Source: an uncultured Bacteroidales bacterium (GTDB lineage Bacteria > Bacteroidota > Bacteroidia > Bacteroidales > CAIXZF01). From it: a DNA stretch of 40,247 nt. A program made the position numbers and the translations under genes. Under the pieces are notes generated by a model, which searched no databases, had not been told where the DNA came from, and saw nothing but the letters and a program-made list of their open reading frames with translations. Location: NCBI GenBank assembly GCA_903923925.1, contig CAIXZF010000103.1, positions 1-40,247 of the forward strand, given 5' to 3'. The stretch's first letter is position 1. Each line of letters opens with the position of its first letter. Below, in pieces: positions 1 to 8,143 of the stretch.

Positions 1-71
1 ATTTCAAAAAAAAGTTACATCTTAAATTGCGAATTATAGAGATTTGTATTACATTTGAATGTTGTTTTCGC

Positions 72-100
72 AAGATATCATAAAGGGTTCTTGATATCTT
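72..100. repeat. Perfect 9-bp inverted repeat upstream of the T9SS cargo gene
   Basis: AAGATATCA (72-80) and TGATATCTT (92-100) are exact reverse complements around an 11-nt spacer. The repeat lies about 105 nt upstream of the first gene. It could be an operator or the hairpin of a transcript ending here; no T-run follows directly. The rest of positions 1-204 is AT-rich with no gene visible. Confidence 0.5.
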
Positions 101-204
101 TCCGAAAATTTTGAAAAAAAAGTGAATTTTTAGAACCCCCCACTAGTGTTTTCAAGGCAACTTTAGCATCTTTTGTTGTCTGAATAGTATCTTATACAAC
201 GATC

Positions 205-1734
205 ATGAAGGCAAGAATCGTTCTTTTACTGGCGTTTATATTCGCCTCAGATTTCATTTTTGCACAGGATTGGCAATCAGTCCGAAGCGGGGGAGAATAT
301 TATTTTAGCAATCCTTCCGGGGAAATTAAAGCCATCCGCATTGATTCCGTGAAAACAAGCGGGAACCATCAATTCTTTTACAATTATTCAACCATCCGGT
401 CTACCGGTGATTTCTCCTCTTGTGCTACAGCATACGGCGATTCGTGGATTGGTCGTTATGTGATCTGCAGAAACGATGGTATGAACTTTTTCCTTAATTA
501 CGCTCATGACACAATTCGTGTGAAAACGACTGCGAATCTGAATGAAGTCTGGAATTGTTTCTCTTTTGCTGATGGAAAGCACATAGATGCTAAAGTTTCA
601 TCAATCAGCAGCAGTACTTTTCTTGGAATAACAGATTCCGTAAAAACAATCTCTTTACAACTCAAAGATCAGCTTGGAAATCCTGTAATTCATTTTCTAA
701 ACAATTACGAATTGAAGTTGAGTAAGCACTGTGGATTGATTAAAACGGCCAATTTCTATCGTTTCCCTGATTCAGTGCCCATTTTCTCGCAATTTCCACC
801 GAATGAGATTCAATCGCAATTTGAAATTTATGGAATGACAAATCCGCAGTCGGGAAAAACAAATATTTCTTTTCATGAAGTCTTTGATTTTCAGGCAGGA
901 GATGAATTTCATTCCAGGCATACTTTTTTTTCATGGCAGCCTCCCGGACAAATTGATACAACATTTACCATCAAGAAAGTTCTGGAAAGGATAAATTATC
1001 CGGGCAATGATTCAGTAAAATATAGTTTTGAGCGAATTGAGAAGAAAATTATTTACGGTCAACCTTCAAGCCAGATTATTCATACCTGGGATACTATTTC
1101 AGAAGTAATTTATTTCAATGCTTTTCCTTCACTTGATTTCAATAAACTACCGGGTGAGTTAATCAGGGGTTTTTACATTTCAAATGATGAATTTGTAATG
1201 CAAATGAATTTATATTGCAATGAAAGACGCTCAAAAACTATTCCTGGTGGCTATGGGCACTTTGTTGGTTTTTATCCAAACGATAGCTGCATGCAAGCGC
1301 TTATCATTATGGACGGCTGTCTTCCGGAGAAGACCTATATTGAAGGATGCGGCGGACCCTATGGTGGATGTGCCGGGGCAATCATGTCAGAGCATAACGA
1401 GCTGCTGTTCTACAAGAAAGGCACTGAACAATGCGGAACACCCCTGGATCCGGGGATTTTGCTTGGAATTGATAAGGCAAAAACAAGTTCCGGGATTAAG
1501 CTAAGTGTCTACCCTAATCCTGCCTGCGACAATGTAAGCTTTGCCATTGAAAACGCGCATGACCTTTCGTATGTATTGGAACTTAGTAATTTGCTAGGTC
1601 AGATTGTGCTGAAGAAGCAGATTTTACAAAATTCATTTACAGTAAACCTCAGCGCCTTGCCAAAGGGAGTATACCACTATCAGCTGAAATCGAAGCAGCA
1701 GAGTGTGGCAAATGGAAAGCTTTTATTACAGTGA
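205..1734 (+). CDS. Secreted protein with type IX secretion sorting domain
   Basis: This is a 509-residue exported protein of unknown function. The N-terminus (MKARIVLLLAFIFASDFIFA, then QD) is a clear signal peptide, so the ATG at 205 is well supported. Residues of about 430-509 form a T9SS type A C-terminal domain: it opens with the SVYPNP motif near residue 434, has the usual alternating strands with a central L-x-N-L-x-G segment, and ends GKLLLQ. Such domains direct cargo across the outer membrane through the Por machinery and are normally cleaved, leaving the protein on the surface or released. I recognise no catalytic motif in the middle of the protein. A cysteine/glycine-rich patch (about residues 370-415, with CGG and GGC pairs) may be disulphide-bonded. 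The gene converges with the lipoprotein gene, the two stop codons being one base apart. Confidence 0.85.
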   Translation: MKARIVLLLAFIFASDFIFAQDWQSVRSGGEYYFSNPSGEIKAIRIDSVKTSGNHQFFYNYSTIRSTGDFSSCATAYGDSWIGRYVICRNDGMNFFLNYAHDTIRVKTTANLNEVWNCFSFADGKHIDAKVSSISSSTFLGITDSVKTISLQLKDQLGNPVIHFLNNYELKLSKHCGLIKTANFYRFPDSVPIFSQFPPNEIQSQFEIYGMTNPQSGKTNISFHEVFDFQAGDEFHSRHTFFSWQPPGQIDTTFTIKKVLERINYPGNDSVKYSFERIEKKIIYGQPSSQIIHTWDTISEVIYFNAFPSLDFNKLPGELIRGFYISNDEFVMQMNLYCNERRSKTIPGGYGHFVGFYPNDSCMQALIIMDGCLPEKTYIEGCGGPYGGCAGAIMSEHNELLFYKKGTEQCGTPLDPGILLGIDKAKTSSGIKLSVYPNPACDNVSFAIENAHDLSYVLELSNLLGQIVLKKQILQNSFTVNLSALPKGVYHYQLKSKQQSVANGKLLLQ

Positions 1735-1735
1735 T

Positions 1736-2320
1736 TTACTGGGCTTTAATTGTAAGATAAGCAGGGTAGCTCAACGAATACCCGTTTACACTTATTGTCG
1801 GTTTTACTTTCAGTGCAAAACGGGTAGGTTTATTGCCTGCACCCGCCAGGTTCATAGCAAAATTCAGTAAAGCATTCCCGGATTGATTTTTTATTGCTTT
1901 CTTCAGATCAATACTCATCTGTATTGGTATAGTAGTTTTGCCATTATTGGCTGGTATTGTGATCTTTTTATTTAACAGACCATGGGTCATTTCAATGTCG
2001 TCTATCATGAGAATCCAGTCAAGTTGCGACATTCCGGCTGGTGTGGAGTTTGGGTTTTTAGCATCTACATTCAAGGTGAATGTTAGTGGCAACGAATTAC
2101 CCAGCAGAGCAGAAGTAAGCTGGGCAGCATCCATCACATTCAGAGTATTCATCGACTGTATATTCTGCACATTAACTCCGGCAAGGTTAAGACCTTCAAC
2201 GGTTTTTAGGTTGAAAGTGCAATTAATCAGATTCCCAACTTGCTGAGCCTGCTGAAGCACATCACACGACTGAATTGAAACAAGCAGAACCGCAATATAT
2301 ACTATAAAAGACTTTTTCAT
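1736..2320 (-). CDS. LEA type 2-like lipoprotein
   Basis: A 194-residue predicted lipoprotein. The N-terminus MKKSFIVYIAVLLVSIQSC is a lipoprotein signal peptide with the lipidated cysteine at residue 19. The body alternates hydrophobic and polar residues and includes a phrase of the type FTLNVDAKNPNSTP, as in LEA14/WHy beta-sandwich proteins, which Bacteroidota often carry as periplasmic lipoproteins. Its role is unknown; a structural or stress-related envelope role is the family's usual guess. A -7-like box lies upstream. It ends one base from the stop of the convergent T9SS cargo gene, with no hairpin between them. The LEA assignment rests on overall pattern and is moderately secure; the lipoprotein call is firm. 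Confidence 0.75.
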   Translation of the reverse strand: MKKSFIVYIAVLLVSIQSCDVLQQAQQVGNLINCTFNLKTVEGLNLAGVNVQNIQSMNTLNVMDAAQLTSALLGNSLPLTFTLNVDAKNPNSTPAGMSQLDWILMIDDIEMTHGLLNKKITIPANNGKTTIPIQMSIDLKKAIKNQSGNALLNFAMNLAGAGNKPTRFALKVKPTISVNGYSLSYPAYLTIKAQ

Positions 2321-2360
2321 TCGTTAATTTTTTTTGTTTTGTTTAATCTAATATACACTA

Positions 2361-2368
2361 CAAAGTTA
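2361..2368 (-). promoter_or_regulatory. Candidate -7 box of the LEA-type lipoprotein gene
   Basis: On the minus strand the sequence reads TAACTTTG, matching the Bacteroidota -7 consensus TAnnTTTG, 40 nt upstream of the lipoprotein ATG. I find no TTTG at the correct -33 spacing, so this is a half-supported promoter. Confidence 0.4.
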
Positions 2369-2458
2369 GTATAATAACAAACATCTGTTTCTAATAATTC
2401 ACAAAGCTTTCATGATCACCCGAAGTGAAAATGGCTGCAAGTCGTTATTTTACGGACA

Positions 2459-2493
2459 TTTGTGAATCTTTTAACAGCATTTTTATACCTTTG
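2459..2493 (+). promoter_or_regulatory. Candidate promoter of the AOR gene
   Basis: TTTG (2459-2462) and TACCTTTG (2486-2493) match the two Bacteroidota promoter elements. The spacer of 23 nt is a little longer than the usual 19-21. The -7 box lies 34 nt upstream of the preferred ATG at 2528. It also lies inside the longer reading frame that begins at 2462, which argues against that earlier start. Confidence 0.5.
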
Positions 2494-2527
2494 CACAACA
2501 GGAAGAAACCTACTAAATAGAACACAA

Positions 2528-4684
2528 ATGAGCCTCGAGAATTTTCAGCAGACCCACAACCTACTTAAACAGTATGCCTATAAGTGGGCACCTATCGAAA
2601 AGGGTTACAATAACCGTACACTATACGTAAACGTTGGTGATCACAGGATCCTTGAAAAACCTGTTAGCCAGGAAATGAAGGATAAATTTATCGGAGGAAA
2701 AGGTTTTGGTCTTCGTTTACTTTGGGATGCCACTACACCCGCTACAAGATGGAATGATCCTGAAAATGAAATCGTAATCAATACTGGTCCAATATGTGGA
2801 ATTACCCAATATTCCGGAACAGGAAAATCCTTGGTAGTTACTATTTCTCCCCAGACAGATATTGTTGTCGACAGCAATGTTGGAGCGTTTTTTGGACCTT
2901 TTATGAAGTTTGCCGGGTTCGATTCGCTGGAATTACAGGGGAAATCAGACAAAGAAGTGATTGTTTTAATCGATGAAACCCGTGAGGTCATTGAAATTTA
3001 TGAAGCTGGGGACGAGGCACATGATAGTCACCTTTTAGCAGAGTACCTTACCGAAGAACTTGCAAACACTGACAAAGACCGTCTGAATGTTTCTGTTGTT
3101 TCGGCAGGTGATGCAGCAGATAACAGTCTGATCGGAATGCTAAACTTCAGTTTTTTTGATTCGAAACGAAAAAAAGTACGTTTGAAACAAGCCGGCCGTG
3201 GAGGCATAGGAACTGTTTTGCGCGATAAAAAAATCCGTGCGGTTGTGGCACATTCAAAAGGTGTAAGCGGAAATCGCAACAATGTGGTTAACCTTGAAGC
3301 AATCATGGAACGTGGCAGAATCTTCAATAAAGAAATGCGCGATCTCGACGACAGCCAGTGCGAAATGCGCTCGAAAGGCACAGCACACCTTACTCTGGTG
3401 ATGAATGATTATGACCTTCTTCCTGTAAATAACTTCAAATATGGAAGCCATCCGGATGCTGTAAAAATCAGCGGTGATGTATGGAAGTCATTCTTTACCC
3501 AGGGAATGAGCACCGACGGTTGCTGGATTGGCTGTAATATGGCTTGTGCAAAAGGCGTTGATAATTACGAACTACGATCAGGACCATATAAAGGACAAAA
3601 AGTAATTGTAGACGGTCCGGAATACGAATCAACATCTTCTTTGGGTTCCATCGCTGGGATTTTTAACCCCGACTTTACGATTGAGTCCAATTTCTATTGC
3701 GATACATACGGCATATGCACCATCAGCTGGGGAACTATCCTGGGTTTCATCATGGAGTGTTTCGAGGCTGGCATTTTAAATGAAGAGCGCACCGATGGTT
3801 TAAAACTCAACTTTGGTAATGCCGACAATGCAATGGAATTACTTCATCAGCTTGCCCGTGGCGAAGCTTTTGGTAAAATTGCCGGCCTTGGAGTGCATAA
3901 GATGAAAGAGCTCTTTGCTAAGAATGGCTGGGGTGATGCACAGTTCATGCAGGATATCGGAATGGAAAATAAGGGATTAGAATATTCACAGTATGTTTCA
4001 AAGGAATCACTGGCGCAGCAGGGTGGTTATGCTATGACGAACAAAGGTCCTCAGCATGATGAAGCCTGGCTGATTTTTATGGATATGGTAAACAACCAGA
4101 TTCCCACATTCGAGAAAAAAGCTGAAGCATTGCATTATTTCCCGATGTTCCGTACCTGGTTTGGTTTGAATGGCCTTTGCAAATTGCCATGGAACGATGT
4201 AGAACCAGAAAACAATCACGAAAGTGCAGAGCCTGCAAAAGTTCCTCAGCATGTCGATAATTATGTAACAATTTTCAATGCTGTAACCGGCTTGAATGTA
4301 GACAAGCATGAAATCATCCGCCAAAGCGAGCGGGTTTATAATTTTCAGCGGATCTTTAACATACGCCTGGGCAAAGGTTTGCGTGCGCATGATGCCCAGC
4401 CTTATCGTGCTGCCGGTCCGGTAACTCAGGAGGAGTATTTGTCGAGGCAGGAGCGTTATGATAAGCAGTTAAAGGAGTTGATCGGGATGGATCCTGAAAC
4501 GATGACTCTGGAAGAAAAGATGGTTGAGACGAGGAAATACCGTGAAAATCGTTACGAACAACTGCTTGATGCGGTTTACAGCCGCCGTGGCTGGAACCTT
4601 GCCGGTGTACCATTGGTAGCACACATGAAACAATTAAATATGGATCTTCCGGAATTACTGGAAGTTATCACACCACTTCAATAA
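2528..4684 (+). CDS. Aldehyde:ferredoxin oxidoreductase family protein
   Basis: A 718-residue AOR-family enzyme, expected to carry a tungsten (or molybdenum) bis-pyranopterin and one [4Fe-4S] cluster and to oxidise aldehydes to carboxylates with ferredoxin in the cytoplasm. The N-terminal cofactor-binding domain shows GGKGFGLRLLWD and GPICG. Cluster cysteines are visible as C332-x3-C336-x3-C340 (CWIGCNMAC) and C551 (GLCKLPW). The best-studied archaeal AOR has C-x2-C-x3-C, so the spacing here is different and the protein is about 100 residues longer. I start at 2528 (MSLENFQQ) because the frame's earlier ATG at 2462 lies within the promoter. The gene is monocistronic with its own promoter and terminator. 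Substrate cannot be told from sequence; aldehydes from amino-acid breakdown would fit the neighbourhood. Confidence 0.88.
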   Translation: MSLENFQQTHNLLKQYAYKWAPIEKGYNNRTLYVNVGDHRILEKPVSQEMKDKFIGGKGFGLRLLWDATTPATRWNDPENEIVINTGPICGITQYSGTGKSLVVTISPQTDIVVDSNVGAFFGPFMKFAGFDSLELQGKSDKEVIVLIDETREVIEIYEAGDEAHDSHLLAEYLTEELANTDKDRLNVSVVSAGDAADNSLIGMLNFSFFDSKRKKVRLKQAGRGGIGTVLRDKKIRAVVAHSKGVSGNRNNVVNLEAIMERGRIFNKEMRDLDDSQCEMRSKGTAHLTLVMNDYDLLPVNNFKYGSHPDAVKISGDVWKSFFTQGMSTDGCWIGCNMACAKGVDNYELRSGPYKGQKVIVDGPEYESTSSLGSIAGIFNPDFTIESNFYCDTYGICTISWGTILGFIMECFEAGILNEERTDGLKLNFGNADNAMELLHQLARGEAFGKIAGLGVHKMKELFAKNGWGDAQFMQDIGMENKGLEYSQYVSKESLAQQGGYAMTNKGPQHDEAWLIFMDMVNNQIPTFEKKAEALHYFPMFRTWFGLNGLCKLPWNDVEPENNHESAEPAKVPQHVDNYVTIFNAVTGLNVDKHEIIRQSERVYNFQRIFNIRLGKGLRAHDAQPYRAAGPVTQEEYLSRQERYDKQLKELIGMDPETMTLEEKMVETRKYRENRYEQLLDAVYSRRGWNLAGVPLVAHMKQLNMDLPELLEVITPLQ

Positions 4685-4709
4685 AAACAGGCAAAGTTAA
4701 GTGTTAAAG

Positions 4710-4746
4710 GCCGGCTAATCTAAAGGATGTAGCCGGCTTTTTTTAT
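4710..4746 (+). terminator. Rho-independent terminator after the AOR gene
   Basis: GCCGGCTA (4710-4717) pairs perfectly with TAGCCGGC (4730-4737) around a 12-nt loop and is followed at once by a T-run. It lies 25 nt past the AOR stop codon. Confidence 0.85.
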
Positions 4747-4804
4747 TTATTGAATTCTTCGTTTGGTGATGATCTTAGACAGCCTTCTTATATCTAATTT
4801 GTTG

Positions 4805-4812
4805 TATCTTTG
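4805..4812 (+). promoter_or_regulatory. -7 promoter box of the acyl-CoA ligase gene
   Basis: TATCTTTG lies 18 nt before the ATG at 4831, just after the AOR terminator. I see no TTTG at the expected -33 position. Confidence 0.55.
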
Positions 4813-4830
4813 TAAATAAATATATACTAG

Positions 4831-6483
4831 ATGAGTTATCCGTCTCCTTTGACCCTGCATTCGCTTTTCGAATATTCGGTGAGTGAGTATGCTGAATTAC
4901 CGGCTTTGACTTTCGTCGGACAGCAGCCGATCACTTTCAGAGAGTATGATGTAAAAGTAAAATCTCTGATCAGGTTTTTTGAAAAACTGGGGATAAAACC
5001 AGGCGATAAAGTCTCAATTTTAAGCCAGAATTTACCAAACTGGGGGATTTCGTATTTCGCGATTACCTACATGGGTGCAGTCGCAGTTCCGCTTCTGCCT
5101 GAGTTTACTTCAGAAGAGATTTTTAATGTGCTGGAGCATTCTGAAGCAAATACGCTGATCGTTTCTGAAAAATTAGCATACAAACTTGAAGACAAAAGCA
5201 GCCGCGATCTTAAAAACCTGATACAGATTGATGATTTCTCCCTCATGAGTTCAGAAAATGCAAATGCAAAATATATCTATGGAGAAACTACGGAGGTAAG
5301 CTATAAAGTAGAAGAACCTGAACTTGCTGCAATAATTTATACTTCTGGAACTACCGGAAAACAAAAAGGAGTAATGCTGTCGCAGCATAATATCGCCTTT
5401 GATGCAGTTGCCGCACGAAAGGTTCAATATGTAAATCATACGGACGCATTTCTGTCGATTCTGCCATTATCTCATACCTATGAAAATACACTTGGACTTG
5501 TACTTCCGTTAATTGGGGGCTGTTGTGTTTATTACCTTACAGTTCCTGTTTCTCCTGCTGCAATTTCTGAAGCACTAACAATAGTGCGCCCTACCTTGAT
5601 GTTAACAGTTCCCCTGATAATTGAAAAAATGTATAGGGGAAGGATTCTTCCAAAGATAAATGAAAAGAAGATTGTTAGTCTTTTATATAAAGTTCCGTAT
5701 TTCAGAAAGAAAATAAACCTGAAAGCCGGTAAAACGCTGATGGAAGGGTTTGGAGGAAGGTTAAAATTCTTTGGGGTTGGTGGCGCTAAACTAGATCCTG
5801 TTGTGGAGAAATTTCTTCATGAAGCAAAATTCCCTCTTGCAATCGGATACGGCTTAACGGAAACAGCACCATTCCTGGCAGGATCAAACCCTACCAATGG
5901 AAGGCTGCAATCCACAGGTCCTGTTATTGAAGGAGCAGAAATACAACTAAATTTTGCAAATCCCGGCGACCCAATGGGCGAAATATGGGCAAAAGGTCCG
6001 AATATCATGCTTGGGTACTACAAAGATCCTGCGCTTACAGCAGAAGTTATGACTCCCGACGGCTGGTTCAAAACCGGAGACCTGGGCAGTTTTGATAAGG
6101 ATAACTTTCTGTATATCAAAGGAAGACTTAAAAACACGCTTCTAGGTGCAAACGGTGAGAATATTTATCCGGAAGATATTGAGTCTGTTATCAATAATTT
6201 CCGTCATGTTGTTGAGTCCGTTGTTATTCAACAGAAAGGAAAACTTGTTGCTCTTGTCCATTTCAATATAGATGAGATTGAGAAGACCTATAAAACGATG
6301 TACGGCGAAATGTCTGTAAAGATTGAAAAAAAGGTTGACGAACTGCGCAAGGAGCTTCATGAATATGTGAATTCCAAGGTCAATAAGTTTTCCAAAATAC
6401 ATCAGGTTGAGCATGAGGCAACACCTTTTAAAAAGACCGCTACCCACAAGATTAAGCGCTACCTTTATTCTAACAGGAAATAG
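4831..6483 (+). CDS. Long-chain acyl-CoA ligase (AMP-forming)
   Basis: A 550-residue ANL-superfamily enzyme that activates a carboxylic acid, most likely a long-chain fatty acid, to its acyl-CoA through an acyl-adenylate. The ATP/AMP signature YTSGTTGKQKG begins at residue 170, the A5 motif GYGLTETAP at about 339, the hinge/A7 region GWFKTGDLG at about 411, and GENIYPEDIE at about 442. The C-terminal domain ends in FKKTATHKIKR, which contains the A10 lysine. Length and motif set fit the long-chain (FadD15/FAA-like) subgroup rather than acetyl-CoA synthetase. It is transcribed alone between a terminator upstream and the HigBA operator downstream. The product would feed beta-oxidation or lipid synthesis; chain-length specificity is not readable. 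Confidence 0.88.
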   Translation: MSYPSPLTLHSLFEYSVSEYAELPALTFVGQQPITFREYDVKVKSLIRFFEKLGIKPGDKVSILSQNLPNWGISYFAITYMGAVAVPLLPEFTSEEIFNVLEHSEANTLIVSEKLAYKLEDKSSRDLKNLIQIDDFSLMSSENANAKYIYGETTEVSYKVEEPELAAIIYTSGTTGKQKGVMLSQHNIAFDAVAARKVQYVNHTDAFLSILPLSHTYENTLGLVLPLIGGCCVYYLTVPVSPAAISEALTIVRPTLMLTVPLIIEKMYRGRILPKINEKKIVSLLYKVPYFRKKINLKAGKTLMEGFGGRLKFFGVGGAKLDPVVEKFLHEAKFPLAIGYGLTETAPFLAGSNPTNGRLQSTGPVIEGAEIQLNFANPGDPMGEIWAKGPNIMLGYYKDPALTAEVMTPDGWFKTGDLGSFDKDNFLYIKGRLKNTLLGANGENIYPEDIESVINNFRHVVESVVIQQKGKLVALVHFNIDEIEKTYKTMYGEMSVKIEKKVDELRKELHEYVNSKVNKFSKIHQVEHEATPFKKTATHKIKRYLYSNRK

Positions 6484-6504
6484 CCGAATCCCTTTTTTAC
6501 AGTT

Positions 6505-6537
6505 GAATTAAACTTACCAATTTGGGAAGTTTAATTC
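6505..6537. promoter_or_regulatory. 33-bp dyad operator of the higBA operon
   Basis: GAATTAAACTT (6505-6515) and AAGTTTAATTC (6527-6537) are a perfect 11-bp inverted repeat. Between them CCAA-T-TTGG continues the same symmetry about base 6521, with one mismatch pair (6516/6526). The dyad covers the -33 TTTG, so a bound dimeric repressor, presumably HigA, would block the promoter. No T-run follows, which makes a terminator role unlikely. Confidence 0.75.
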
Positions 6538-6552
6538 TATGATGTATCTTTG
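6521..6552 (+). promoter_or_regulatory. higBA promoter (TTTG-N20-TATCTTTG)
   Basis: TTTG (6521-6524) and TATCTTTG (6545-6552) are separated by exactly 20 nt, a textbook Bacteroidota promoter. The toxin ATG follows only four bases after the -7 box, so the transcript should have almost no 5' leader. Confidence 0.8.
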
Positions 6553-6556
6553 CAAC

Positions 6557-6856
6557 ATGAGAGTCATTGCATTTAGAGCATTAAAAGAATTTTGGGAAAA
6601 TCCTGAGTATGCAGATTCAGAGATATCTCTGCGCTCATGGTACTATGATACAAAAAGTTCTGATTGGAAAAACTCAAACGAACTAAGATTACAATACAAG
6701 AATGCAAGTGTTCTGGGAGAAGGAAGAATCGTATTCAATATAAAAGGGAATAAGTATAGATTGGTAGTTGCAATTGATTATGAATTTAGCGTTGTTTTTA
6801 TTCGTTTTATTGGAACACACAAGAAGTATGACAAAATTGATGCTAAAACAATTTAG
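6557..6856 (+). CDS. higB: HigB-family mRNA interferase toxin
   Basis: A 99-residue type II toxin of the HigB (RelE-fold) family, which cleaves mRNA, usually on the ribosome. Recognisable family features are the N-terminal MRVIAFRALKEFWE, the central SWYYDTKSSDWKN segment, NIKGNKYRLVV, and the C-terminal RFIGTHKKYDKID with the conserved histidine-lysine pair. I place the start at 6557, because the two in-frame ATGs at 6539 and 6542 lie upstream of or touch the -7 box. It is followed by the antitoxin gene after a 2-nt gap. The toxin-first order is characteristic of higBA and differs from most type II systems. Expression is probably autorepressed through the dyad at 6505-6537. No key residue appears lost, so the toxin is probably functional. 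Confidence 0.9.
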   Translation: MRVIAFRALKEFWENPEYADSEISLRSWYYDTKSSDWKNSNELRLQYKNASVLGEGRIVFNIKGNKYRLVVAIDYEFSVVFIRFIGTHKKYDKIDAKTI

Positions 6857-6858
6857 TT

Positions 6859-7209
6859 ATGGAAATCAAACCAATAAAAACAGAAATTGATTATGTGTCT
6901 TCTCTAAGTCGGATTGAAGAACTTTGGGGTGCTTCAAAAGATACTCAGGAAGGGGATGAACTTGATTTACTTTGCACAATAGTTGAATCGTATGAGATAA
7001 AGCATTTCCCTATAGCTCCACCAGATCCAGTGGATGCAATTTTTTTTAGAATGGAACAGATGGGAATGACCAAAACTGATATGGCAAAATATTTAGGAAG
7101 CCAAAGCAGAGTAAGTGAAGTATTAGGGAGAAAGAGAAAATTGACATTAAAAATGGTTAAATCATTATATGTAGGATTAAAGATACCCGCAGATATTTTG
7201 CTAACCTGA
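6859..7209 (+). CDS. higA: HigA-family antitoxin with Xre-type HTH
   Basis: A 116-residue antitoxin that should bind and neutralise HigB and repress the operon. The N-terminal half (about 1-60) is the acidic HigA-type region. Residues of about 74-113 form a helix-turn-helix (TKTDMAKYLGSQSRVSEVL followed by KRKLTLKMVKSLYVGL). The pattern PIAPPDPVDAIFFRMEQ just before the HTH is typical of this family. The gene begins 2 nt after the toxin stop, so translation is probably coupled. It converges with the HMG-CoA lyase operon, and no clear hairpin terminator lies between them. Confidence 0.9.
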   Translation: MEIKPIKTEIDYVSSLSRIEELWGASKDTQEGDELDLLCTIVESYEIKHFPIAPPDPVDAIFFRMEQMGMTKTDMAKYLGSQSRVSEVLGRKRKLTLKMVKSLYVGLKIPADILLT

Positions 7210-7294
7210 AGCATTGATAGAATTATAAATATCCGGGAATATTTCAAAGAATTCAGAAAAGGTGTTCCATAATTCTTGCATTGATAATTGTCAA

Positions 7295-8143
7295 TTAAAG
7301 CATTATTTTAGAAGCTAGCCGGCTCGAAGATTGGAGCAAAGCAAAATTTAAATTGTTCGTTACTTTTCTGCTTTCTGTGAAGGTTAACAGGTTTTCTGTA
7401 CTGAGATTACCAAGCAGTTCATTTTCTGCAAGCGGGCATCCGCCCAGGCCGGTCATTACGCTGTCGAAACGGCGGACTCCTGCATCCCAGGCCGCAGAAA
7501 CTTTCGCCATAAAACCTTCGTTGGAAGTATGTAAATGCAATCCGAATTCAACATCAGGAAATCGGGCAAGCAGATGATTGTAAACTTTTGAAATAAGAGC
7601 AGCATCAATTTCTATTGAAACATTAGAAAGGGGGATGATTCTGATGCCCCTTTCATAGATCTGCCTGACTCCTTCCTCCAGAATTTCAAGACTCCAGGCA
7701 TCATCAAAAGTGTTTCCAAAGGCCATGGAAACATATATTACGGGTTCTTTATTCGTTTTTCTGCAAAGTTCTGAAATTCTTTCAACAGTAATTAATGATT
7801 CTTTGGTACTGGTATTCAGGTTTTTAAGCAGAAATGACGGGGATATTGAAAAAGGATAGGAGAGATGTGTTACAACAGATTCTGAGGAGATTTTTTCAGC
7901 TCCCTTACTATTGACTACCAAAAACATAATTTTTGTTTTTGAATCTTCTGCATCAATTTTCGACAATACTTCCAGCGAATCCGCCATCTGTGGAATTAGT
8001 CGGGGAGAAACATAGCTGCCGGTCTCGATTGTATCGAATCCGACTTTTAACAAAGCGTTGATATACTGTACTTTGGCCTCTGTTGGGATTATTTTTTGCA
8101 GTCCTTGCATTGCTTCCCGCGGAGACTCAATAATTTTAATCAT
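7295..8143 (-). CDS. HMG-CoA lyase (DRE-TIM metallolyase)
   Basis: A 282-residue protein of the hydroxymethylglutaryl-CoA lyase family, which splits HMG-CoA into acetyl-CoA and acetoacetate, the last step of leucine catabolism. Visible active-site elements are R9 in SPREAMQ, the metal pair H203-L-H205 (GLHLHTS), and the mobile-loop cysteine C236 in GLGGCPLAENELLGN, followed by the asparagine of LGN. The residue after R9 is glutamate (E10), whereas the family has a metal-binding aspartate there (PRDG/PRDA). It overlaps the preceding HMGL-like gene by one base (TAATG), so translation is coupled. It is the last gene of the four-gene scoA-scoB-HMGL-like-HMGL operon. Its length is at the short end for bacterial HMGL. 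Function in leucine or ketone-body metabolism is well supported by context; activity with the D-to-E change is uncertain. Confidence 0.82.
   Translation of the reverse strand: MIKIIESPREAMQGLQKIIPTEAKVQYINALLKVGFDTIETGSYVSPRLIPQMADSLEVLSKIDAEDSKTKIMFLVVNSKGAEKISSESVVTHLSYPFSISPSFLLKNLNTSTKESLITVERISELCRKTNKEPVIYVSMAFGNTFDDAWSLEILEEGVRQIYERGIRIIPLSNVSIEIDAALISKVYNHLLARFPDVEFGLHLHTSNEGFMAKVSAAWDAGVRRFDSVMTGLGGCPLAENELLGNLSTENLLTFTESRKVTNNLNFALLQSSSRLASKIML

Noticed and set aside
2462-2527. Upstream start extending the AOR protein by 22 residues
   Set aside because: The -33/-7 promoter elements lie within or touch this extension, and the added residues do not resemble the family N-terminus.
6539-6556. 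Upstream ATGs adding six residues to HigB
   Set aside because: They lie before the -7 box or overlap it, so they would not be in the transcript from the well-matched promoter.
7211-7286. GCATTGATA direct repeat flanking the higA-HMGL gap as a possible insertion scar
   Set aside because: Nine bases in AT-rich DNA, 67 bp apart, with no terminal inverted repeats or mobile gene; chance is a sufficient explanation.
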